This document shows, piece by piece, positions 14,172 through 21,470 of a DNA stretch of 62,557 bases. Below the pieces are notes generated by a model. That model was not told where the DNA came from. It saw only the letters and a program-made list of their open reading frames with translations, and did not search any database. Positions within the stretch are counted from its first letter, which is position 1, and every line of letters starts with the position of its first letter. The DNA is from Clostridium liquoris. GTDB taxonomy: Bacteria > Bacillota > Clostridia > Clostridiales > Clostridiaceae. Location of the stretch: NCBI RefSeq assembly GCF_002995785.1, contig NZ_PVXO01000060.1:1-62557 (forward strand), in the 5' to 3' direction. Position numbers and translations under genes: made by a program.

Positions 14172-14888
14172 ATGGCAGGGGAAGGAACCAACAAAGGATG
14201 GATAAGTATATATAGGAAAATCGAAGATGGTTGGTTGTGGGAAGATAAGCCATTCGCTAGAGGACAAGCTTGGATTGACCTTCTCCTTCAAACCAACCAT
14301 AAAGATAAAAAGACATTTTCAAAAGGTGAATTAATTGAAATAAAACGAGGAAGTTTTCTAACATCTGACCAAGAATTGGCGGACAGATGGGGGTGGAGCA
14401 GGAATAAGGTCAGGGGCTTTTTGGAGGTACTAGTTGAGGAACGGATGATTACACTTAAAAGGTCACCAAAAGGTACAAGCTTAAGCATTGAAAACTATAG
14501 CTTTTACCAAGGTTGTGGTACAACAGAAAGTACAACAGAAAGTACAACAGAAGGTACAACAGAAAGGCAACCGAAGGTACAACAGAAAAACACTAACAAT
14601 AATGATAATAATATAAATAATGATAATAATGGGAATAAGAGAATAAGAGAAGAACCACCTCAACCTCCTTCTACTCCATCCAATCTGTCTAAAATAGAAA
14701 AACTTATTTTAAATAGCTTTGGAGAAATAGCTTATAAGACATGGTTTTCTAATTGCAAAATTACAGAGCATGAGAAAGAAGTTGAGATTGTAGCAACAAG
14801 TAGTTTTGTAGCTGGAATGATTACTCAAAAATATAAAGAAGCACTGGAAAAGCTTTGTGGTAAAAAAGTAATAGTTAAGGAGGAGTAA
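14172..14888 (+). CDS. Phage replication initiator: winged-helix N-terminal domain and DnaA domain-I-like C terminus
   Basis: 238 residues. The N-terminal 1-115 (KGWISIYRKIEDGWLWEDKP; ADRWGWSRNKVRGFLEVL) resembles DnaD/replisome-organizer winged helices. A low-complexity linker follows (TTEST repeats then Asn-rich). The C-terminal region (about 170-236) has the DnaA domain-I pattern, with YKTWFSNCKI and VEIVATSSFVAGMITQKY before the final helix. It would bind the phage origin and recruit the host helicase. The linker-encoding DNA itself has iterons (see the origin entry). The ATG follows AAAGGAG. Confidence 0.75.
   Translation: MAGEGTNKGWISIYRKIEDGWLWEDKPFARGQAWIDLLLQTNHKDKKTFSKGELIEIKRGSFLTSDQELADRWGWSRNKVRGFLEVLVEERMITLKRSPKGTSLSIENYSFYQGCGTTESTTESTTEGTTERQPKVQQKNTNNNDNNINNDNNGNKRIREEPPQPPSTPSNLSKIEKLILNSFGEIAYKTWFSNCKITEHEKEVEIVATSSFVAGMITQKYKEALEKLCGKKVIVKEE
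14518..14631. other. Candidate phage replication origin: 12-bp iterons and adjacent AT-rich stretch
   Basis: GTACAACAGAAA/G occurs in tandem at 14518-14529, 14530-14541, 14542-14553 and 14554-14565, then a degenerate 11-bp unit (14566-14576), then a further copy at 14577-14588. It is directly followed by an AT-rich run of AATAATGATA words (to about 14631). Iterons plus an unwinding element inside the initiator gene are a common origin design in phages of Gram-positive bacteria. Confidence 0.6.
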
Positions 14889-14891
14889 ACA

Positions 14892-15101
14892 ATGGAAATA
14901 TTAACAAATACATTACTTATAGCAAATTTAGTGGTGGTAGCTGCAGGAGCTACCGTAATAGCAAAAGAAATAGACAAGCTAAACAAAAGGGTGGAAATGC
15001 TAGAGAATAGTTTAGACTTAAAAGAATTTAAAAAGGAACTAAAAGACCATATAAGCAAAGAATTTATGGGATTATCCTTCAGGGGGATAAAAATAAAATA
15101 G
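14892..15101 (+). CDS. Small membrane protein with coiled coil, 69 aa
   Basis: 69 residues: an N-terminal hydrophobic helix (LLIANLVVVAAGATVIA, about 8-24) followed by a charged coiled coil (DKLNKRVEMLENSLDLKEFK). AAGGAGG precedes the ATG, and the gene starts 3 bp after the initiator. Function unknown; it could tether something at the membrane. Confidence 0.7.
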   Translation: MEILTNTLLIANLVVVAAGATVIAKEIDKLNKRVEMLENSLDLKEFKKELKDHISKEFMGLSFRGIKIK

Positions 15102-15112
15102 GAGATATGGAC

Positions 15113-15280
15113 ATGAAAGAGTTAAGAAGAAAGGTTGTTAATATAGCCGCAGAGCTAGCACAGCAGGAAGTTGAGAGAACAGGTAAAGATTATAAGGCGT
15201 GCATAGATAAGGCGCTAGATGAAGCTTGTATAAGGCTAGGAGTAAATAGAAAGCAGTTTATAGAAATGTTCTTAAGATAA
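15113..15280 (+). CDS. Hypothetical early protein, 55 aa
   Basis: 55 residues from the ATG at 15113 (GGAG 8 nt upstream; ATG 15107 is too close). It begins MKELRRKVVNIAAELAQQEV and ends RKQFIEMFLR, all helical and charged. Not recognised. The stretch 15281-15380 that follows contains the palindrome GTGTGGCCACAC at 15346-15357 just before the methyltransferase ribosome binding site. Confidence 0.65.
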   Translation: MKELRRKVVNIAAELAQQEVERTGKDYKACIDKALDEACIRLGVNRKQFIEMFLR

Positions 15281-15380
15281 GACAGAATCTGAAATTTAGA
15301 CGACGTAAATCCAAAATATTAAAATGGAGTAATTCTAGATAAAGTGTGTGGCCACACCTCCAGACGTGGAGGGAAAGAAA

Positions 15381-16187
15381 ATGGGAAGTAGTAAAAAAAT
15401 TAAAACAGAGTTATACAATGATAATTTCCAAAATTATAAAAGATATGGGATACCAAAAGCACAGCTGGTAATAGCAGATATACCTTATAACATTGGGAAT
15501 AACTTTTACGGAAGTAATCCAATGTGGTACAAGGGTGGAGATAACAAAAATGGGGAGAGTAAGTTAGCTAAGAAAGCTGCATTTAATAGCGATTTTAATT
15601 TTAATATTGCTGAGTACTTCCATTTTTGTAATCGACTATTAAAAAAAGAGCCAGAAAAAAGCAATGGGCGAGGGAAATCATCAGATGCGCCTTGTATGAT
15701 TGTATTTTGTTCTTTTGAACAAATACAAACAGTAATTAAATACGCTGAAAAATATGGATTTAAGCATAACATACCTTTGATTTTTTGCAAGAACTATAGT
15801 CCTCAGGTGCTTAAAGCAAATATGAGAATTTGTGGTGCAACTGAATATGCATTAGTGTTGTACCGTGAAAAGCTTCCGAAGTTCAGGAATAATGGGAAAA
15901 TGATTTTTAATTGGTTTGAGTGGCACAGAGATAAAACAAAGGTTTATCCTAAAATACATCCAGCCCAAAAGCCAGTAAATCTTTTAAAACAACTTATAAA
16001 GATATTTACAGATGAGGGCGACGTTGTAATAGATCCAGTAGCGGGGAGTGGAACAACCTTAAGAGCAGCTAGGGAATTAAATAGAAATAGTTATGGATTT
16101 GAAATATCTAAAGATTTTTATAAGAAAGCAAAAGAGCAAATGTTAGCTGAAAACAAAAGTGAATTTGAACAATTATCTATAGTTTAA
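15381..16187 (+). CDS. Site-specific DNA methyltransferase (N4/N6, DPPY type)
   Basis: About 268 residues from the ATG at 15381, which has GGAGGG 7 nt upstream (the longer frame from 15348 lacks one). Motif IV is DIPY (in VIADIPYNIG) in place of DPPY. The C-terminal motif I region is VVIDPVAGSGTTLRAA, giving the beta-class order (IV before I). KIHPAQKPVNLLKQLI is the usual target-region neighbour. It would methylate adenine N6 or cytosine N4 in phage or host DNA. No restriction enzyme is adjacent, so protection from host restriction or gene control is more likely than an R-M system. Confidence 0.88.
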   Translation: MGSSKKIKTELYNDNFQNYKRYGIPKAQLVIADIPYNIGNNFYGSNPMWYKGGDNKNGESKLAKKAAFNSDFNFNIAEYFHFCNRLLKKEPEKSNGRGKSSDAPCMIVFCSFEQIQTVIKYAEKYGFKHNIPLIFCKNYSPQVLKANMRICGATEYALVLYREKLPKFRNNGKMIFNWFEWHRDKTKVYPKIHPAQKPVNLLKQLIKIFTDEGDVVIDPVAGSGTTLRAARELNRNSYGFEISKDFYKKAKEQMLAENKSEFEQLSIV

Positions 16188-16244
16188 ATTCAAACAGTTA
16201 GCCTGCATTTCAAAAAATAAGGCCATATGTGAGTATTGTTGTAA

Positions 16245-16288
16245 ATTATTATTACTTGATTATCATATGATAATCAAGTAATAATAAT
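16245..16288. repeat. Perfect 44-bp palindrome
   Basis: Bases 16245-16266 (ending TTGATTATCAT) are the exact reverse complement of 16267-16288. There is no central spacer. It lies in the 116-bp gap between the methyltransferase and the 61-aa gene, ending 8 bp before the latter's ribosome binding site. No U-tract follows, so it is not an ordinary terminator. Confidence 0.95.
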
Positions 16289-16303
16289 AAGGGAAGTGAT
16301 TTT

Positions 16304-16489
16304 ATGAGTATTAAGGTAATGACTAAGGCGGAGTTTATGGCTAGGTATAGAAAAGACTTAGAAATGAAAAATAGAAAAAAGCAAAGAGATGCAGATGGAG
16401 CAATAGCTTTCTTAAAGAAAAGTGTATCCGGGAAAAGTAGTCCTATCGCTAATTCTACCAGGAGAGATAACATATATGGAGGGTTTTAG
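16304..16489 (+). CDS. Hypothetical protein, 61 aa
   Basis: 61 strongly basic residues starting MSIKVMTKAEFMARYRKDLE and ending STRRDNIYGGF. AAGGGAAGTG precedes the ATG, and the stop is immediately followed by the start of the RecU-like gene, so the two are coupled. Possibly a nucleic-acid-binding partner; no family recognised. Confidence 0.65.
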   Translation: MSIKVMTKAEFMARYRKDLEMKNRKKQRDADGAIAFLKKSVSGKSSPIANSTRRDNIYGGF

Positions 16490-16909
16490 ATGGATAAAAA
16501 TTTAGGCAAAATATTTGAAGAAGATTTTAAAAAATCAGTGCCAGACTGGTGTTGGATATATAGATTCAGAGATGGAACAGCAAATTTTGCAGGAGAGAAG
16601 AACCAGAATGTTAGATTTCAAGCTCATAACATATGTGATTTTGAAGTTATGGCAAATAACAACTTGTTTCTCTTAGAGCTTAAGAGTTATCAAGGTGTGA
16701 GTATTCCACTAAGTGGCATAAGAAAAAACCAACTAGAAGGAATGATTAAAGCTAGTAGCTATAGGAATATATACCCTTATTTTATACTCAATTTTAGGGG
16801 TGTACAGCGTGTTTATGCAATAAAGGTACAAACACTCTGTAACTTTATTTTAACAGCAAATAGGAAATCTATACCGTTAAAATGGGCTATGGAAATCCAG
16901 AACTCTTAA
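16490..16909 (+). CDS. RecU-like Holliday junction resolvase
   Basis: 139 residues with a PD-(D/E)xK nuclease core: Asp50 (NICDFEVM), Glu63-x-Lys65 (LLELKSYQG) and an N-terminal acidic helix with FEEDF. RecU-family enzymes resolve four-way junctions in Gram-positive bacteria and phages. It fits with the YqaJ/RecT recombination pair upstream. The start abuts the previous stop (TAGATG). Confidence 0.8.
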   Translation: MDKNLGKIFEEDFKKSVPDWCWIYRFRDGTANFAGEKNQNVRFQAHNICDFEVMANNNLFLLELKSYQGVSIPLSGIRKNQLEGMIKASSYRNIYPYFILNFRGVQRVYAIKVQTLCNFILTANRKSIPLKWAMEIQNS

Positions 16910-16922
16910 AGGAGGCTAAATG

Positions 16923-17063
16923 ATGGGAGTAGTAGCGTTAATATATATTTCTATGGCAGTATGTTTAGTAGTAGGGATATTAAGTGCCAGGTATGCGATT
17001 AGAAAGGTTAAGAGCGTAGAGATAGAAAGAACGGATTTAATAAAAACATGCAAAAATAGCTAA
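16923..17063 (+). CDS. Small single-pass membrane protein, 46 aa
   Basis: Starts at the ATG at 16923 (AAGGAGG 7 nt upstream; the ATG at 16920 is too close). One hydrophobic helix (VVALIYISMAVCLVVGIL) is followed by a basic tail ending KTCKNS. Function unknown. The gap to the next gene (17064-17139) holds nothing else recognisable. Confidence 0.65.
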   Translation: MGVVALIYISMAVCLVVGILSARYAIRKVKSVEIERTDLIKTCKNS

Positions 17064-17139
17064 GGAAAGATGACTTAGGTGTAAAAATATTTAAGGCTAA
17101 ACATAGATAATAATTAAGATTTTAGGGGAGGATTTCGGT

Positions 17140-17667
17140 ATGGTAGACGATAAAGCATTTAAAGAGATGGAACAAAAACTTTTTAATTATTTCAATAAAG
17201 ATAAAAGGGTGAGTGTTCTAAATAAAAGGTTAGAGATTTTGAAAAAGCAAATATCTGAAATAGAGTACAAGTTAAGAAATGTTGATGTGGACCTCCCCGA
17301 AGAATCAAGAGCTGTTGGCTATAATGAAAGGGTTCAAACAAGTCCTACCGACGAAAGTTATGCCGAGAGAGCTTGCATGCATATAACGGATAAGTTGCTA
17401 AAGGAACAAGCTTGGAAAAAAGAACAGACCGCTGATATAGAAGAAACTATCAGGAATATTGAAGCAGATAATGCATTTATTGAAGCTAATATAAAAGATC
17501 TAAGAGTTGAGGATCAGGAGTTTTTAAAAGAAAAATATAAATATGGAAAAACGGACTGGCAACTGGGGATGAGGTTTGGTATGTCACAATCTACAGCTAC
17601 AAGAGTAAAAAAACAATTAGTTCAAAATATTATTAATTGGGATGAATGGATAAAATGTATTGGTTAA
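17140..17667 (+). CDS. Late-gene transcriptional regulator, sigma-like/ArpU-RinA type
   Basis: 175 residues: long coiled coil (about 1-130) and a C-terminal sigma-region-4-like HTH (YGKTDWQLGMRFGMSQSTAT-RVKKQLVQ). Such proteins sit at the end of the early region in phages of Firmicutes and switch on late transcription upstream of terminase. Here an accessory block of about 3.8 kb has been placed between it and terS, so its target promoter is probably nearer 21.5 kb. The ATG follows GGGGAGG. Confidence 0.75.
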   Translation: MVDDKAFKEMEQKLFNYFNKDKRVSVLNKRLEILKKQISEIEYKLRNVDVDLPEESRAVGYNERVQTSPTDESYAERACMHITDKLLKEQAWKKEQTADIEETIRNIEADNAFIEANIKDLRVEDQEFLKEKYKYGKTDWQLGMRFGMSQSTATRVKKQLVQNIINWDEWIKCIG

Positions 17668-17714
17668 ATTTATATGCAGTTGCTTCATTAATATACAATA
17701 ATACATTGATTTAC

Positions 17715-17742
17715 TTGACTAATTTTTAAAATATGGTATGAT
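17715..17742 (+). promoter_or_regulatory. Promoter of the accessory HTH-ImmA/IrrE cassette
   Basis: TTGACT (17715-17720) and TATGAT (17737-17742) with a 16-bp spacer, about 30 bp before the first gene of the cassette. It implies expression independent of the lytic operon. Confidence 0.65.
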
Positions 17743-17774
17743 TACTATATTAATTTAATTAGAGGGTGGGTTAT

Positions 17775-18554
17775 GTGTTAAAAAGTTCTATTCCAAAAGA
17801 TGTTTTGGCTGAGAGATATGTTAGATTGGTGATTAAAGCAATAAATGATTCTAAAGAACAACAATATCAAGAATTGAATGGAAGAGGCTTTAATATCAAT
17901 AATGGTAGATATCAGGATAGATGGAACTATTTATTTCATAATATAGAAGTATTATTTTCTGACAAGCCATTTAAATGTTATGAAATCTGTAGGAGTGCAT
18001 TATGGGGATTTGTAGCAATTTATAATTTGGGAAGCAAGATTTTATATATTATATTAAAAAAAGATAGATTTAACACTATAAAGAATGATCATGAAAGTAT
18101 GTATCATTATGTTAAAGTTTTAAATTCTATAAATTCAAATAAACCTTTTATCACTATATCTAAACCAAAACAAATTTCATTATTTCCTACAAAGGAACCT
18201 TCATCGGAACATATATTTGATGATTTAGAAAGCATGTTAAGTGATATAAAAGATGAAATTAAATGGTGTGTAGATATACTTTTCACAGAAAATGCTAATG
18301 GAGTAGATTCAATATCAGGTAACTTGGCAACATATGATTTAGATATTTTTAAAACATATAATTGGAATAAGTATATTGTTCCTACTATTACAGAGATTAG
18401 TGATACTAAAGAAGGTGGAATTGTTAAATCTGATAAAAATCCACCAATTGAATTAAAGATTAGAAAAGGGAAACCTAGGGAATATAAAGAACAAGACATG
18501 GTTGCTAAAAAAGAGAAAGATGATAGGGGTAAAAAAAATACTGATGGGAATTAG
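17775..18554 (+). CDS. Accessory protein of unknown function paired with an HTH-ImmA/IrrE gene
   Basis: About 259 residues from a GTG at 17775 (GAGG 9 nt upstream; an in-frame GTG at 17766 lies inside the ribosome binding site). The N-terminal half contains RWNYLFHNIEVLFSDKPFKC and an aromatic RSALWGFVAIYNLGSKILYI stretch. The C terminus is a lysine-rich disordered tail. It resembles proteins I loosely associate with the DUF5986 label, but I cannot confirm that. It has its own promoter and lies 33 bp before the HTH-ImmA/IrrE gene, so the two form a unit. Toxin, sensor or target of the partner are all possible. Confidence 0.65.
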   Translation: MLKSSIPKDVLAERYVRLVIKAINDSKEQQYQELNGRGFNINNGRYQDRWNYLFHNIEVLFSDKPFKCYEICRSALWGFVAIYNLGSKILYIILKKDRFNTIKNDHESMYHYVKVLNSINSNKPFITISKPKQISLFPTKEPSSEHIFDDLESMLSDIKDEIKWCVDILFTENANGVDSISGNLATYDLDIFKTYNWNKYIVPTITEISDTKEGGIVKSDKNPPIELKIRKGKPREYKEQDMVAKKEKDDRGKKNTDGN

Positions 18555-18587
18555 TTACATTTAGCATTTAGGAGGTTAACAGGTAAA

Positions 18588-19769
18588 ATGTTAAATACTA
18601 GTAAAAAAAGACATAGTAATTTTAATGGAGAAAGACTTAAATTCGCAAGGAAATATAGGGGGAAAACTATAGCAGACTTGGCTCAAGACATAGGAATATC
18701 TAAACAAGCAATTTCTCAATTTGAAAATGGAAGATCATTCCCACTATTTGAAACATTAATGAAACTTATAAATGTTTTAAAATTTCCACATGAATATTTT
18801 TACGAAGACGATGATATAAATATAGAATTAGGGAATACTTATTTTAGATCATCAAGTAAAATGACTAAAAGGGAGGAAAGCATTCAGAAAGAAAAAACTA
18901 AATTAATAGGGAAAATTTTTAGTTTTCTAGATGAATATATAGAATTTCCTAAATTAAATTTGCCTGAGTTTAAAGCAGATCTGACAATTGAAGAAATGGC
19001 TATAAAACTCAGAGAGCATTGGGGACTTGGAGAAGAGCCTATTAAAGATATAGTATATGTGCTCGAAAAAAATGGTGTAATAGTCACGTCAATGAATACT
19101 AATACTGATACTATAGACGCATATAGTCAGCAACAAAATATAAACGGGGAAAAACATTTTATAGTTGTATTAGGGAATGACAAGCATTCAGCTACGAGAA
19201 GACAATTTAGTCTTGCACATGAGCTTGGGCATATAGTAATGCATGATAGTTTCTTAGATGTGGAAGATCTCACTAAAGAAGAGATTAGAAATATGGAAAA
19301 TGAGGCACATACTTTTGCTTCAGCATTTCTATTGCCAAGGGATAGTTTTGGTAGGGATGTGAGTATATATCCAACAGATTTGAACTACTATAAACAGTTA
19401 AAGAAGAAATGGAAGACCTCAATTTCTGCTATGTTGGTAAGAGCAAATCATTTAGGTATACTTACTAATAGTTCATATCAGGTTGCTATGAAGAAAATGA
19501 GCAAACTTGGATGGAGAAAATGTGAACCTTTAGATGATACTTTGATAATGAATAGACCAACAGTTTTAAGAAGAGCGATTGACATCTTAATAGATAATGA
19601 TATTTTAGATGAAAGTGGTATACTAAAAGAACTGTCTAATAGAGGATTGACGTTACCAACAGAAGAAATTGAAATGTTGTTAGGGCTAGACAATGGAAAA
19701 TTAAAGCCTAAGAATATAGACAACAATGATATAATACAAATACCATTAAGAAAAGAAAGTATGAATTAA
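18588..19769 (+). CDS. XRE-family regulator fused to ImmA/IrrE metallopeptidase
   Basis: 393 residues. HTH_3 at about 15-68 (TIADLAQDIGISKQAISQFE), a helical linker, then the ImmA/IrrE zinc peptidase with RRQFSLAHELGHIVMHD (His211, Glu212, His215) and a downstream ENEAHTFASAFLLP glutamate ligand region. The complete HExxH contrasts with the altered motif in the prophage's own ImmA. A C-terminal helical extension (about 300-393) follows. It probably both binds the cassette promoter and cleaves a regulatory protein. It ends before a clear terminator at 19885. Confidence 0.9.
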   Translation: MLNTSKKRHSNFNGERLKFARKYRGKTIADLAQDIGISKQAISQFENGRSFPLFETLMKLINVLKFPHEYFYEDDDINIELGNTYFRSSSKMTKREESIQKEKTKLIGKIFSFLDEYIEFPKLNLPEFKADLTIEEMAIKLREHWGLGEEPIKDIVYVLEKNGVIVTSMNTNTDTIDAYSQQQNINGEKHFIVVLGNDKHSATRRQFSLAHELGHIVMHDSFLDVEDLTKEEIRNMENEAHTFASAFLLPRDSFGRDVSIYPTDLNYYKQLKKKWKTSISAMLVRANHLGILTNSSYQVAMKKMSKLGWRKCEPLDDTLIMNRPTVLRRAIDILIDNDILDESGILKELSNRGLTLPTEEIEMLLGLDNGKLKPKNIDNNDIIQIPLRKESMN

Positions 19770-19884
19770 AGTTGCATTAAATATGAATTTGTTTTGCATT
19801 AAAATCTTTTCAAAATGTAATATAATAAGCATATAGGCAAGTGAGCCTAGATAAAATTCACTACAATATATTGTATTAATATGG

Positions 19885-19919
19885 AATAAGCATCCAGCAT
19901 TACCTAGGTGCTTATTTTT
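19885..19919 (+). terminator. Terminator of the HTH-ImmA/IrrE cassette
   Basis: AATAAGCA pairs with TGCTTATT (19885-19892 / 19909-19916), with internal CC/GG pairs, followed by TTT. It closes the plus-strand cassette before the convergent hicAB genes. Confidence 0.75.
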
Positions 19920-19927
19920 ATGCCTAT

Positions 19928-19966
19928 AGCCATATGGATGTGAACTAATTTCACATCCATATGGCT
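19928..19966. repeat. 17-bp perfect hairpin between convergent units
   Basis: AGCCATATGGATGTGAA and its exact complement enclose CTAAT. It lies 10 bp beyond the hicB stop (minus strand). It lacks an adjacent U-tract on either strand, but may still end or protect the hicAB transcript. Confidence 0.7.
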
Positions 19967-19976
19967 GAGATAATTA

Positions 19977-20381
19977 TTAGTTTTTAATATTAAGTTTTTC
20001 TTTAAGAGCTGATTGAATAACTTGTGAAAAATTTATACTGTTTTTTTCGGCTAAATTTTTCAACCATTGAGGCATAGTAACAGTTGTTTTAACAGAAGTA
20101 TTCTGAATAGCTTCACGATATAATGGCATATAAACATCTACTAGTAAAGGTATTTCATTTTTATTGACTTTAATTTTATTTATTGGTGATGGGCCTGGTA
20201 TTTCAATATTATCTTTTTCCATACCAAATAAGTGCAATGCTAAGACTTCTTTAGCACTTTTAACAGCATCATCCATATTGTCAGCATTTGAAACACAACC
20301 AGGTAGATCAGGGAAAGTTATACCTACATTGTCTTTATATTGAGTTAATATAGCTGGATAAATATAAACATCTTTTTTCAT
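19977..20381 (-). CDS. hicB: HicB-family antitoxin (pair 1)
   Basis: 134 residues. The N-terminal partial RNase-H-like fold (IYPAILTQYKDNVGITFPDL-PGC) neutralises HicA, and the C-terminal RHH-type domain (TTVTMPQWLKNLAEKNSINF) binds DNA. Located 54 bp downstream of hicA on the same strand, in the hicA-hicB order. It probably represses the shared promoter through the operator at 20658-20675. Confidence 0.9.
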   Translation of the reverse strand: MKKDVYIYPAILTQYKDNVGITFPDLPGCVSNADNMDDAVKSAKEVLALHLFGMEKDNIEIPGPSPINKIKVNKNEIPLLVDVYMPLYREAIQNTSVKTTVTMPQWLKNLAEKNSINFSQVIQSALKEKLNIKN

Positions 20382-20435
20382 GTTAGCTTAACCTCCTAAT
20401 AATATATATTAAACTTTCAAGGGATAAGGGAGGGA

Positions 20436-20627
20436 TTAAGAAAATTTAATCCCCGTTTGTTTTTCAATACTCTTTATGTTTTTTATACCTAAATCTTTAA
20501 CAGGGTGCCTAATGGTTGCTAATTTATGCCCATCAGTGTATTGGTAATGGTCGCCGATCACTCTTTTTAAGTACCAGCCATGCTGTTTGAGTATCTTAAT
20601 TACATCCCTTGATGAGTAAGATTTCAT
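20436..20627 (-). CDS. hicA: HicA-family mRNA interferase toxin (pair 1)
   Basis: 63 residues of the double-stranded-RNA-binding-like HicA fold: SSRDVIKILKQHGWYLKR, the active-site histidine in GDHYQYT (the family usually has GSH), and IRHPVKDLGIKNIKSIEKQ. HicA cleaves mRNA when free of HicB. GGAGG precedes the ATG. It is preceded by a near-consensus promoter with an 18-bp palindrome in the spacer. Confidence 0.9.
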   Translation of the reverse strand: MKSYSSRDVIKILKQHGWYLKRVIGDHYQYTDGHKLATIRHPVKDLGIKNIKSIEKQTGIKFS

Positions 20628-20650
20628 TTAACTTTCCTCCCTATAATTAT

Positions 20651-20679
20651 AGTATAGCACGTCTTTAAAGACGTGTCAA
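20651..20679 (-). promoter_or_regulatory. hicAB-1 promoter and operator
   Basis: On the minus strand: TTGACA (20679-20674), a 17-bp spacer, then TATACT (20656-20651). The spacer is filled by the perfect palindrome CACGTCTTTAAAGACGTG (20658-20675), which contains ACGT-N8-ACGT. Confidence 0.8.
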
Positions 20680-20755
20680 ATAAAATAAGAAAATAATTTA
20701 CTAGGTTGGGGCGAAATTTTGTGGCTTCAGCCATGTTAGGTCACGGCAGAAATAA

Positions 20756-20790
20756 AAAAGCTATAGATAATTGCATCTACAGCTTTTATT
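20756..20790 (-). terminator. Terminator of hicAB-2
   Basis: AAAAGCTATAGAT and ATCTACAGCTTTT pair with one mismatch around loop AATTGC. Read on the minus strand it ends in a run of T, just after the hicB-2 stop. On the plus strand it is also followed by T-rich DNA, so it may be bidirectional. Confidence 0.75.
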
Positions 20791-20794
20791 AACT

Positions 20795-21202
20795 TTATTT
20801 ATAATCTTTAATTTTTAGTTGCTCTTTAATGGCAGCTTGAAGAAGTTGGGAGAAGTTAATTTTGTTATCTTCAGCTATTTTATTTAACCAATAAGGAATA
20901 GTCAATGTTTTCTTGACAGCTTTATTAGCCATTTCATTTCTTATCAGTGGCATATAAGCTTCAATAGGCGCTATAAAAGAATTATTAGAAACTTTAATAC
21001 TTTCAGGAGAAGATGGTAATGGAATTTTTTCATTATCATCTTCTAAGTTATATATATAAAGTTCTAAAGCATCTTTTGCCATATACATGGCTGACTTTAA
21101 ATCATCACCTTCAGTTATACAACCAGGTAAGTCAGGAAATGAAATACAGTAGCCACCATCTTCGCTAGGTTCAAATATAGCTGGGAAAATAAAAGTATCC
21201 AT
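20795..21202 (-). CDS. hicB: HicB-family antitoxin (pair 2)
   Basis: 135 residues, paralogous to HicB-1 along its whole length: FPAIFEPSEDGGYCISFPDL-PGC at the N terminus and KTLTIPYWLNKIAEDNKINF in the C-terminal RHH-type domain. GGAGG lies upstream of its ATG. Placed 63 bp after hicA-2. The clear sequence divergence from HicB-1, together with a shared operator pattern, suggests an old duplication with separate toxin pairing. Confidence 0.9.
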   Translation of the reverse strand: MDTFIFPAIFEPSEDGGYCISFPDLPGCITEGDDLKSAMYMAKDALELYIYNLEDDNEKIPLPSSPESIKVSNNSFIAPIEAYMPLIRNEMANKAVKKTLTIPYWLNKIAEDNKINFSQLLQAAIKEQLKIKDYK

Positions 21203-21265
21203 ATTTTAAGACCTCCTTAATTTTTTAAATTATTTTTTATATTAAACCTTTTTACAAGAGGGCTT

Positions 21266-21448
21266 TTATTTAAGCCCTGCTTGTTTAAGTATTGAATTTA
21301 ATGTCCCTGGCTTTAAGTCTTTGTTATGATTAGGTATTGTCAGTTTACCAGGTTTCGTTTTGTGTGCTAGGTAGATGTGGGAACCTCTTTGGCTCTTTAT
21401 CTCCCAGCCTTCTTTAGTTAGTATTTTTAGTATTTCTTTTGGTTTCAT
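21266..21448 (-). CDS. hicA: HicA-family mRNA interferase toxin (pair 2)
   Basis: 60 residues: KPKEILKILTKEGWEIKS, the catalytic histidine in RGSHIYLAHK, and TIPNHNKDLKPGTLNSILKQ. It follows the family consensus (GSH) better than HicA-1. The ATG follows GGAGGAAGGGGG. Expressed from the promoter at 21471-21499. Confidence 0.9.
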   Translation of the reverse strand: MKPKEILKILTKEGWEIKSQRGSHIYLAHKTKPGKLTIPNHNKDLKPGTLNSILKQAGLK

Positions 21449-21470
21449 CCCCCTTCCTCCTTACAATTAT

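Noticed and set aside
14518-14588. CRISPR-like reading of the 12-bp repeats
   Set aside because: The units are contiguous with no spacers and lie in frame inside a gene, so they are iterons. No CRISPR array or cas gene was seen anywhere in the window.
14481-14663. Minus-strand Cys/Phe repeat frame (FCCTFCCTFCCT) at the iterons
   Set aside because: It is the reverse reading of the 12-bp iterons in the initiator gene; no start signals.
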